DNA from: an uncultured Clostridia bacterium
GTDB lineage: Bacteria > Bacillota > Clostridia > Christensenellales > DUVY01
Assembly (NCBI GenBank): GCA_937895465.1
Contig: CALAYY010000023.1
Location: forward strand, 1-13,724
Length of the DNA stretch: 13,724 bases
Direction: 5' to 3'
Position 1 is the stretch's first letter. Every line of letters starts with the position of its first letter. The translations under genes and the position numbers were made by a program. Of this stretch, positions 7,935 through 13,724 are shown piece by piece. The notes under the pieces were generated by a model. The model worked only from the letters and a program-made list of their open reading frames with translations, was not told the origin of the DNA and did no database searches.

Positions 7935-8178
7935 AGAAGTCACCGTTAAAAAAACAGGCGGAATACTCAATAAGGATGCAGCGCAAATAGTTCAGAGAGC
8001 TATGCGTTATGAGAGTGAGATTTCTTTTGAGCAAAAGTTCAAAATTATTAATGCCAAAAGCATTATGGGTGTAATTTCACTTGGACTCAAAAGCGGCGAC
8101 AAGGTTGTAGTTTCCGCTAAAGGCGACGATGCCGAAGCTGCAATAAACGATATCGCAGAGATTTTGGAAAACGAATAA
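7924..8178 (+). CDS. crh: HPr-fold protein lacking the catalytic histidine (Crh-like)
   Basis: An 84-residue HPr-family protein. It aligns with Bacillus subtilis HPr without gaps through Ser46: the NAKSIMGVISLGL segment (43-55) keeps the HPr-kinase target Ser46. The active-site segment normally read as GIHARPA is instead GGILNKDA (12-19), so His15 is Leu15, Arg17 is Lys17 and Pro18 is Asp18. It therefore should not carry phosphate in the PTS chain but could still be Ser-phosphorylated and act in carbon regulation, as Crh does in Bacillus (there position 15 is Gln). Its position after whiA is where crh stands in Bacillus. Symbol given by position and this substitution; it could also be called a degenerate ptsH. 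A hairpin follows the gene. Confidence 0.88.
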   Translation: MPNKEVTVKKTGGILNKDAAQIVQRAMRYESEISFEQKFKIINAKSIMGVISLGLKSGDKVVVSAKGDDAEAAINDIAEILENE

Positions 8179-8208
8179 AACTTTTGTGGCTAAAAACTTT
8201 TGCGGTTA
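8177..8208 (+). repeat. Two tandem 16-bp units after the HPr/Crh-like gene
   Basis: Bases 8177-8192 and 8193-8208 match at 14 of 16 positions (AAAACTTTTGTGGCTA and AAAACTTTTGCGGTTA). The second unit runs into the left arm of the terminator-like stem. Confidence 0.6.
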
Positions 8209-8236
8209 AAGCTTTTTTTAACCGTTAGATTTTTTT
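8203..8236 (+). terminator. Probable terminator of the murB-crh operon
   Basis: An 8-bp stem pairs CGGTTAAA (8203-8210) with TTTAACCG (8217-8224) around a 6-nt loop, followed within a few bases by T7 (8230-8236). It is weaker and less G+C-rich than the two upstream terminators, and the T run is offset by 5 nt. Confidence 0.65.
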
Positions 8237-8364
8237 GTTGTAAAAATTTAATCAGATATATTTTTTGTTCTTATTTATCAAACATTTTTATGCTCGTCTA
8301 ATTGTTGGAAATTTATTAATTATTAAGATATTGTTATTATTAAAATAAAAGGCAGGGCATCTCT

Positions 8365-8376
8365 ATAACTAGTTAT
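8365..8376 (+). promoter_or_regulatory. 12-bp perfect palindrome upstream of the cassette promoter, possible operator
   Basis: ATAACTAGTTAT is a perfect dyad ending 6 bp before the TTGACA box. The position suits a regulator-binding site. No copy elsewhere in the window was noticed, so the role is inferred. Confidence 0.4.
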
Positions 8377-8382
8377 CCTTGA

Positions 8383-8411
8383 TTGACAAATTGTGATTAA
8401 ATTAATACAAT
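8383..8411 (+). promoter_or_regulatory. Near-consensus promoter of the accessory cassette
   Basis: TTGACA (8383-8388) and TACAAT (8406-8411) are separated by exactly 17 bp, predicting transcription from about 8418. Half-sites AATTGT (8389-8394) and ACAATT (8407-8412) form a dyad between and over the promoter boxes. Confidence 0.7.
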
Positions 8412-8583
8412 TAAAACAATTATATAAACTTCTTTTTAAATTTATAGGATTAAACTTGGTAATAATTTGTAAAGAGGAAACAAGATATACCAAAAAATTG
8501 CAGAAAAATCTATTTTATCATGATATTGCATATAATTAAATGTAATAAATTAGCACTAACGATAGATTTCAAGTGAAGATACA

Positions 8584-8592
8584 GGGGGGGAG
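8584..8592 (+). promoter_or_regulatory. G7-containing ribosome-binding site of the first cassette gene
   Basis: Seven consecutive G followed by AG end 3 nt before the ATG at 8596. A G run this long is rare in such A+T-rich DNA, and its length would set the spacing of the ribosome-binding site. Confidence 0.6.
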
Positions 8593-8595
8593 TTT

Positions 8596-9165
8596 ATGAG
8601 TAAGTTATTAGGTTCGGATTATTTACTCTTATTATTATATCTCGATAATAAAAAAACGATAAAAGGGACTGTCAGATTAACTAAAATGATGTTTTTATTT
8701 AATCAAGAAATAGCACCACTTTTAACAAAAAAAGGTATTGAATCAGATCAATTACCTCAATTCATTCCTTATAATTTTGGGCCATTTTCAAAGGATTTAT
8801 CTGAACAAACAGAGTTTTTTAAAAATATCAATTTTATTAAAGCTAAAAATATTTATGCTAGAGAAGAAATGGCAGAAGTTGATGATTGGGAAGAAGGTCC
8901 ATTTTTTGGCTATGATCAGTCTAATAGCTTTAATTTAGATTCAAAATATATTGAATACGCAATAGACGATAAGGGTATAAAATTTGTTGAACAAAAGATT
9001 TTAAATCAAATTAGTCCTGAAATATTAAATATTATAGAGCGTTTTAAAAACAAAATAGTGAAAACAAGTATAAAAAACATATTATATTATGTTTATTCTA
9101 ATTATCCTGATTATGCAAAAAAATCAATAATAAAGGATGAAGTACTAGGCGAAGATAATGAATGA
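8596..9165 (+). CDS. Panacea/YwgA-like small protein, first gene of the accessory cassette
   Basis: A 189-residue soluble protein. The start resembles the YwgA and DUF4065 (SocA/Panacea) group: a hydrophobic helix (LLLLLYLD, 10-17), then TIKGTVRLTKMMFLFNQE (21-38), and PYNFGPFSKDL (58-68), matching the family's 'Y..YGPFS..L' pattern. The C-terminal part ends in helices with ILYYVYSNYPDYAKKS. Panacea-domain proteins act as antitoxins in several toxin-antitoxin and defence contexts; YwgA proteins are mostly uncharacterised. Here it could be a regulator or antitoxin for the proteins encoded downstream, but that is inference. No catalytic motif is seen. The last codons overlap the next gene by 8 bp. 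Base composition is A+T-rich compared with murB-whiA. Confidence 0.82.
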   Translation: MSKLLGSDYLLLLLYLDNKKTIKGTVRLTKMMFLFNQEIAPLLTKKGIESDQLPQFIPYNFGPFSKDLSEQTEFFKNINFIKAKNIYAREEMAEVDDWEEGPFFGYDQSNSFNLDSKYIEYAIDDKGIKFVEQKILNQISPEILNIIERFKNKIVKTSIKNILYYVYSNYPDYAKKSIIKDEVLGEDNE

Positions 9166-9583
9166 GAAAATAACAGAAGAAAAAATGACCTATTTATTTA
9201 TAAAGAACTTTGACAGAAAAGGTCAACAACTTATAAGTGAGGTTCCTGTCTTTGCAAAGTCTGTTGATATGGTTAATTATAACAGAAAAGAAAACACAAT
9301 AACAGCAATAGAGTTTAAACAGACTAAGTGGAAAAAAGCAATAGAACAAGTTTTAGCTTTATCTATAGCCTTTGATTTTTTAGAAATTTGCATATTAGAA
9401 CCTAAAACTCAAAAGTGTAAAAATACAATTATTGAAGAGTGTAAGAATAGAGGAATTGGTTTATATTTTATTGATACAGAAAAAGAAAAGATAAGTCATG
9501 AAGTTATGCCAATAAACAAAATAGATATTTGGCAATTACAAAAACTAGAGATTCTATCTTATATAAGTATGAGGGGAAATTGA
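9158..9583 (+). CDS. PD-(D/E)XK nuclease-like protein
   Basis: A 141-residue protein with the core of the PD-(D/E)XK nuclease superfamily: an upstream Glu28 (SEVPVF), Asp37 in a strand (SVDMV), then after 14 residues the strand IEFK with Glu52 and Lys54, followed by the helix WKKAIEQV with Gln64. This E-D-ExK-Q order is typical of a metal-dependent active site, so catalytic residues look intact. A C-terminal winged-helix-like tail may follow (GIGLYFIDTEKEK onward), but it is short. Substrate (DNA, RNA or a structural role) cannot be read from sequence. The start ATG overlaps the previous stop by 8 bp, with AGG 8 nt upstream; the TGA stop shares a base with the next ATG (TGATG). Fold call moderately strong. 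Confidence 0.8.
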   Translation: MNEKITEEKMTYLFIKNFDRKGQQLISEVPVFAKSVDMVNYNRKENTITAIEFKQTKWKKAIEQVLALSIAFDFLEICILEPKTQKCKNTIIEECKNRGIGLYFIDTEKEKISHEVMPINKIDIWQLQKLEILSYISMRGN

Positions 9584-10926
9584 TGAATAATATATTAAGA
9601 TTGGTTCGATACAATACAGGAAATGATAAAAAAATATTTATAGATTTTAAGAATAATTTTAATGCAATTTTGATGAATGCAACAATAGTTGCCTATAGCG
9701 GCTCAGCGATTGCGGACTTAGTAACAGTTCATAAAAACAAATATATTATTGATCCACAAACACATATTTTTCAACAAGAGATTTCTGCATTAACTTCAAC
9801 TAATAAAAAGGGAGAAACATCTCTAAAGAAATCTATTGAAAAATATATAGATTCATTGCCAAATTTTTTTAGTGAATCTCTCAAGAAAGGTAAAAATATA
9901 GCCGCTCAAGAAGTCTTAAACAGACTTAGTGACTTGGTACAGAGCGTTAGTGATTTTCAGTTAAAATACGTAAAGTCATTTATTGAAAAAAAAGAATATA
10001 ATAAATATTTAGAATTTTTAAACGAAGATAGTAGCCCTAAGCCTAAATTATTAATAGCTCCATACTTTATGATAAAAAAGGAATATGATAAAAATGAAAT
10101 AGATTTATGGATGCATGTTAATGAAAAAGCAATTAAGCTTTTTGTTGAGAAAGTTGCTTCTCTAGGTTATCCTATATCTGCACAACTTGTTTTAGATAAA
10201 GATGTTCTTGAGCGATTAGATTTAGATTTAATCTTACAATCCTACAAAGATATATCGTTTGAATACGTTTTTATTTGGATTGACGATTTTATTCCGTTGA
10301 CAGCACCGATTAAGCAAAAAAAAGCATTTTTCGAGCTAATCGTTGGGTTAAATAGCATTAATAAAAAACCAATTATGGCATATGGTGGATATGATTCAAT
10401 AATATTATGTCATGAACAATCTAAAGCAAGACTATATGGGGTAGCTCATTCAGTTGGTTATGGAGAAGCAAGACAAATCACCCCAGTAGGTGGTGGATTG
10501 CCAGTTAATAAATATTATTTATATCCAATTCATCAGAGATTGAGAATGGATGAAATTTTTACAATTATGTATCAAAAAGGTTATTTTGATTCAAAAATAG
10601 ATACTGAAGAAAGGGCAGAAAAATATTATAAAGAATTATGTAGCTGTCCTCAATGTAAAAAAATTATTAAAGACGATATTGATGAATTTCAACAATTTAA
10701 TGATTCTATTCCGTTTACTATGAAAAATGGGATAAGGCGTAATCGACCCACGTCTGATGCATCATATATTTCAGCCAAACATTTTATGTTTTCTAAAGAA
10801 AGTGAATGGGAAGGATTATATAAGTTTTCGTATGATGAGTTATTAAATCAATATGAAAGCGGAATTAAAAATTATAATAGCAGTTTATTATGTGCTTTTG
10901 GCGAATGGAAAAAATTCTATGGATAA
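9583..10926 (+). CDS. Uncharacterised TIM-barrel-like protein with a transglycosylase-like zinc motif
   Basis: A 447-residue protein I cannot assign with confidence. Alternating hydrophobic strands and helices (PKLLIAPYFMI, YVFIWIDDF, PIMAYGGYDSIILC, YGVAHSVGYGEAR) suggest a TIM barrel. Near the C-terminus, CSCPQC (Cys353, Cys355, Cys358) and AKHFMF (His400) resemble the Cys-x-Cys-x2-Cys...His zinc site of tRNA-guanine transglycosylases, where the motif also follows the barrel; the Cys-to-His spacing (41 residues) is longer than the usual 25. Asp57 (IIDPQTH) and the WIDDF aspartates are candidate catalytic positions. The family includes DpdA, which inserts 7-deazaguanines into DNA, so a base-exchange role is possible but unproven. 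The ATG at 9583 has GAGGGG 6 nt upstream; an upstream in-frame TTG lies inside the previous gene. Overlaps the SIR2 gene by 8 bp. Confidence 0.82.
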   Translation: MNNILRLVRYNTGNDKKIFIDFKNNFNAILMNATIVAYSGSAIADLVTVHKNKYIIDPQTHIFQQEISALTSTNKKGETSLKKSIEKYIDSLPNFFSESLKKGKNIAAQEVLNRLSDLVQSVSDFQLKYVKSFIEKKEYNKYLEFLNEDSSPKPKLLIAPYFMIKKEYDKNEIDLWMHVNEKAIKLFVEKVASLGYPISAQLVLDKDVLERLDLDLILQSYKDISFEYVFIWIDDFIPLTAPIKQKKAFFELIVGLNSINKKPIMAYGGYDSIILCHEQSKARLYGVAHSVGYGEARQITPVGGGLPVNKYYLYPIHQRLRMDEIFTIMYQKGYFDSKIDTEERAEKYYKELCSCPQCKKIIKDDIDEFQQFNDSIPFTMKNGIRRNRPTSDASYISAKHFMFSKESEWEGLYKFSYDELLNQYESGIKNYNSSLLCAFGEWKKFYG

Positions 10927-12184
10927 AGTAGTTGTATTTACGGGTGCAGGGTTTTCAGCACCTGCAGAAATTCCTCTTCAAAGTAACATTATTAAGGAAA
11001 TGTTTTATAAGCCAACTCCTAGTTTTCTTGAGAGTACTAAAGAAAGTAAAAAACTATTGAAATCCTTCATTTTAATAGGCCTGTTTTTATTAGACGAATA
11101 TTCTACAGTAGATACTGCTGAATTGCATAGTATGAACAGGCTTTTTAAAAGATTAAATAAAATATATGAAATAAATAAAGTCAATAATGATGATGATGAA
11201 CTAGCAATAGAACAAATTAAAAAGTTAAATGAACGAACAAATTATAATCCATTTTGTGAAATAGCAGCATTTGACATGCTTGATGCGCAAGTTTATCGAC
11301 TATTACTGCTGTTAAAAGAAAGCATAAGGGAAAAGCTTGTAAAATCAAGGTTATTAGTAAATTTGGAAGATGTTTTTACAATTTTTGATAAAGCAATAAA
11401 ATCAAAAGAAAATTGGCATAGATTTTCATATAATGAACTTGACAGTCTTGAGCATGCATTATTAAGGCTGTTTACATATTATTTTGGTAGACGCATAAAT
11501 AGCTTTAATAATTTTAATGAATACGATTCCTTTATAAAATACATTGAGTTACATAAAGTTACTGTAATATCATCTAATTGGGATGTTATTTTAGAAAAAA
11601 ATTTTATTCATAATAAAATAAAATATGATTTATGTTTAAATAGCGAATATTATAAAAGTGATTTAAGAAATAATAACTTAAATGCTAAAAGTATTAAATA
11701 TTTAAAATTACACGGTTCAATAAATTGGTTTCATTGTTTAGAGTGTGGAACAGTAAACTTAATTGAAAAAAAAGATATTGGAACGTATTTATTTGATGAT
11801 AAAATAAATGAGCAATGCCTACAATGCAAAGCCTCATCTAATTCAGATATGACATTATTAAGACCAGAAATTATTACGCCCACTATGGTTAAGGATATTA
11901 AAAGTCAATTATATAATAATATATGGAAAAAAGCAGAATATGAATTAAATATGGCTAATAAAATAATATTTTTAGGTTACTCATTGCCTATAGCAGATTT
12001 TGAAATAAGATATTTATTAAAGAAAAATATTGATAAAAAAACGAAAATTGATGTAGTTCTGATTGAGACAGATAAACCTGATGCCAATAATAATTCTCCT
12101 GAGTTTAGATTTAAATCTCTATTTTCTAAAAATGAAATAGAATTTCATTATAATGGATTTAATAACTACTTTAAAACAGTATAA
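10919..12184 (+). CDS. SIR2-family (NAD+-binding) protein of the accessory cassette
   Basis: A 421-residue SIR2-like protein. It begins with the NAD+-binding motif GAGFSAPAEIP (9-19). The middle has SSNWD (218-222), equivalent to the sirtuin T(Q)N-D motif, and LKLHGSINW (262-270) with the presumed catalytic His265. A zinc ribbon is formed by CLEC (273-276) and CLQC (300-303). The C-terminal motif GYSLPIADFEIRY (353-365) is typical of the SIR2_2-type proteins found in bacterial defence genes (for example ThsA, DSR and short-pAgo partners), which destroy NAD+ on infection. The segment between about 30 and 200 is a large insertion not seen in metabolic deacetylases and may hold a sensing role. 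Start at 10919 gives a canonical N-terminus; the ribosome-binding site is weak, so coupling to the previous gene is likely. No terminator follows. Confidence 0.9.
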   Translation: MDKVVVFTGAGFSAPAEIPLQSNIIKEMFYKPTPSFLESTKESKKLLKSFILIGLFLLDEYSTVDTAELHSMNRLFKRLNKIYEINKVNNDDDELAIEQIKKLNERTNYNPFCEIAAFDMLDAQVYRLLLLLKESIREKLVKSRLLVNLEDVFTIFDKAIKSKENWHRFSYNELDSLEHALLRLFTYYFGRRINSFNNFNEYDSFIKYIELHKVTVISSNWDVILEKNFIHNKIKYDLCLNSEYYKSDLRNNNLNAKSIKYLKLHGSINWFHCLECGTVNLIEKKDIGTYLFDDKINEQCLQCKASSNSDMTLLRPEIITPTMVKDIKSQLYNNIWKKAEYELNMANKIIFLGYSLPIADFEIRYLLKKNIDKKTKIDVVLIETDKPDANNNSPEFRFKSLFSKNEIEFHYNGFNNYFKTV

Positions 12185-12201
12185 CAGTTAAATGGAAATT
12201 G

Positions 12202-12229
12202 TTGACAACTAAGTCAATAATGTTATCAT
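12202..12229 (+). promoter_or_regulatory. dnaE promoter
   Basis: TTGACA (12202-12207) and TATCAT (12224-12229) are 16 bp apart, predicting transcription at about 12236, essentially at the ATG of dnaE. An inverted repeat TTGAC-N6-GTCAA (12202-12217) covers the -35 box and could be an operator. Confidence 0.65.
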
Positions 12230-12236
12230 AATACCT

Positions 12237-13724
12237 ATGAAACCATTTGTTCATTTACACGTACACACAGAATACAGTCTTTTAGACGGGGCAATTAGGC
12301 TGGACGAATTATTTCAAAGATGTGCCGACCTCAATATGCCCGCAGTTGCCATGACAGACCATGGCAATATGTTTGCCGCGTGCAAATTTGATGCCGCAGC
12401 GGTTAACTTTACAGAAGGCGGCAAAGGCGATGTTGAAGCATTTCACAAGGCAAAAAAGCAATACAAGGTCAAGCCTATTTTTGGATGTGAATTTTATGTT
12501 ACGCCCGATATGCACAAAAAGGAAAGCAATAACGGTAAAATCCCTAAGTTTAACCATCTGGTTTTGCTGGCAAAAGATAATATAGGTTATGCCAATCTTG
12601 TAAAACTCAATTCTTTGGCTTACACTCAAGGTTTATATTATAAACCTAGAATTGATAACGAGCTGTTAAAAAAGCATTCCAAAGGACTTGTTTGTCTTTC
12701 GGCATGTATAGCAGGCGCTATCCCTCAGGCACTTCTTAACGGCAATACTAAAGAGGCCGAAAAAATTGCACTTATGTATAAGGATATGTTTGATGAGGGC
12801 GATTTTTATATAGAAATTCAAAACCACTTTATAGACAAACAGATTTTGGTCAATCCTCAGCTTATCGACCTTGCCAAAAGGCTTGATATTAAGCTTGTCG
12901 CAACTAATGACTGCCATTATCTCAAAAAAGAAGATGCCGAAATGCAGAGCGTACTGCAATGCATATCATTTAGAGAAGTTTTGGATAACCGTGCAGGCGC
13001 AGAAGATGGGGATTATTTTCCTACCAATGAGTTTTATCTCAAAAGCTATGACGAAATGCATGAGTTTTTTGGGTATATAGAAGAAGCACTTGATAATACG
13101 CTAGAAGTTGCCGAAAAGTGCAATATGAGGCTTGATTACAGAAAATCCCTTTTGCCTAACTTTATTCCGCCTGATAATAAACAGCCTTATGAATACCTAA
13201 GAGAGCTTACATATAACGGTCTTAACAAAAAGTACAAAACCCTTACTGACAAGATTATTCAAAGAGCCGAATATGAACTTGACATAATCCATAGACTTGG
13301 GTTTGTTGAGTATTATCTCATTGTCTGGGATTTTATACACTATGCCGAAAATCAAGGCATACCTGTAGGGCCAGGCAGAGGCAGCGGTGTAGGAAGTATA
13401 ATTGCTTATGCCACAGGCATAACCAAGGTTGAGCCGTTAAAATACGACTTGCTGTTTGAAAGATTTCTCAATGAAGAAAGAGTTTCTATGCCTGATTTTG
13501 ACGTTGACTTTTGCTTTGAGCGGCGTAACGAGGTTATAGAGTATGTAGTTGCAAAATACGGCTCACAAAATGTTTCCCAAATAGTAACTTTTGGAACACT
13601 TGCTATGAAAGCTGCTATCAAGGACGTAGCTAGAGTTTATGGCGAGCCTTACAGCTTATCCGACAGAATAACCAAGATGATTGGTATGGCGGACAGAAAA
13701 GCCAAGCTAAAAGATCTGGTAGGG
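12237..13724 (+). CDS. dnaE: DNA polymerase III subunit alpha (DnaE), 3'-truncated by the window edge
   Basis: The replicative C-family DNA polymerase catalytic subunit; in Gram-positives DnaE acts alongside PolC. The first 496 residues are visible; the whole protein is usually about 1,100-1,200. It opens with the PHP domain: HLHVHTEYSLLDG (6-18), TDHGNM, then ATNDCHYLKKEDAEMQSVLQ. The polymerase domain has PGRGSGVGS (379-387) and PDFDVDF (419-425), which carries two of the catalytic aspartates. The frame is open to the last base. The ATG at 12237 gives the canonical family start; there is no Shine-Dalgarno upstream, and the promoter lies so close that the mRNA may be leaderless. dnaE often follows whiA/HPr in Clostridia; here the accessory cassette lies between them. 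Confidence 0.97.
   Translation, partial: MKPFVHLHVHTEYSLLDGAIRLDELFQRCADLNMPAVAMTDHGNMFAACKFDAAAVNFTEGGKGDVEAFHKAKKQYKVKPIFGCEFYVTPDMHKKESNNGKIPKFNHLVLLAKDNIGYANLVKLNSLAYTQGLYYKPRIDNELLKKHSKGLVCLSACIAGAIPQALLNGNTKEAEKIALMYKDMFDEGDFYIEIQNHFIDKQILVNPQLIDLAKRLDIKLVATNDCHYLKKEDAEMQSVLQCISFREVLDNRAGAEDGDYFPTNEFYLKSYDEMHEFFGYIEEALDNTLEVAEKCNMRLDYRKSLLPNFIPPDNKQPYEYLRELTYNGLNKKYKTLTDKIIQRAEYELDIIHRLGFVEYYLIVWDFIHYAENQGIPVGPGRGSGVGSIIAYATGITKVEPLKYDLLFERFLNEERVSMPDFDVDFCFERRNEVIEYVVAKYGSQNVSQIVTFGTLAMKAAIKDVARVYGEPYSLSDRITKMIGMADRKAKLKDLVG

Larger units (their letters stand above)
8237..8595 (+). other. Gene-free A+T-rich region ahead of the accessory cassette
   Basis: I see no RNA gene, no mobile-element end and no convincing gene here. 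The first 130 bp are very A+T-rich and featureless. The rest holds a palindrome, a promoter and a leader of about 180 nt before the first cassette gene. The leader includes an unused Shine-Dalgarno-like AAAGAGGA near 8471-8478 that has no standard start codon at useful spacing. Confidence 0.6.

Noticed and set aside
8237..8382. Possible integration site or mobile-element end left of the cassette
   Set aside because: Only 7-bp similarities (such as GGAAATT) to the right border were found, too short to mean anything; no inverted terminal repeats or recombinase gene.
8393..8539. 48-codon open frame starting at GTG in the cassette leader
   Set aside because: The start lies between the -35 and -10 boxes of the better-supported promoter, has no Shine-Dalgarno, and the product has no recognisable feature; in such A+T-rich DNA it is likely chance.
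8520..8576. 18-codon ATG frame upstream of the first cassette gene (possible leader peptide)
   Set aside because: No ribosome-binding site and no attenuator-like paired hairpins were seen.
12309..12629. 106-codon minus-strand frame inside dnaE
   Set aside because: It is antisense to the conserved PHP domain of dnaE, with no independent signals.
1..13724. CRISPR array, tRNA or rRNA genes
   Set aside because: No regularly spaced repeats and no cloverleaf or rRNA-like segments were noticed in reading the window; a covariance-model scan would be needed to exclude small RNAs.

Overview
The window looks like chromosomal DNA from an A+T-rich, low-GC Gram-positive bacterium, most likely an anaerobic and perhaps uncultured member of the Clostridia. 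The evidence is a pyruvate:ferredoxin oxidoreductase gene, the Firmicutes-type block murB - PHP phosphatase - rapZ - whiA - HPr/Crh followed by dnaE, Shine-Dalgarno sites at many starts, and TGA used as a stop. Everything I recognise lies on the + strand.

Layout. (1) 1-2574: the C-terminal 857 residues of pyruvate:ferredoxin oxidoreductase (its 5' end is outside the window), then a strong terminator. (2) 2759-3202: a small predicted lipoprotein of unknown role with its own promoter and terminator. Just before that terminator is a second copy of the last 22 bp of the oxidoreductase gene, stop codon included. (3) 3341-8178: a probable operon with a membrane-anchored solute-binding-like protein, murB, a PHP-domain phosphatase, rapZ, whiA and an HPr/Crh-like gene, ending at a hairpin. 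Two features stand out: yvcK, usually between rapZ and whiA, is missing, and the HPr-like protein has lost the phosphorylatable His15 but keeps Ser46. (4) 8179-8595: a 417-bp A+T-rich gap holding a near-consensus promoter, a 12-bp palindrome and a leader that ends in a G7 ribosome-binding tract. (5) 8596-12184: four tightly overlapping accessory genes, markedly richer in A+T than their neighbours. They encode a Panacea/YwgA-like small protein, a PD-(D/E)XK nuclease-like protein, a 447-residue protein with a tRNA-guanine-transglycosylase-like zinc motif, and a SIR2-family protein. (6) 12237-end: the first 496 residues of DNA polymerase III alpha (dnaE), with its own promoter and no visible Shine-Dalgarno.

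How the parts may work together. The murB-to-crh block is a conserved housekeeping group linking cell-wall precursor synthesis, nucleotide/RNA sensing, cell division and carbon regulation. dnaE often follows this block in Clostridia, so the four-gene cassette appears to have been inserted into a conserved junction. Its composition, the stop/start overlaps and the nuclease plus SIR2 content make it a good candidate for an anti-phage or other genome-conflict system. A possible scheme is recognition or marking by the TIM-barrel/zinc and nuclease-like proteins, NAD+ depletion by the SIR2 protein, and regulation or neutralisation by the Panacea/YwgA-like protein. That division of labour is inference; the sequence alone does not prove it.
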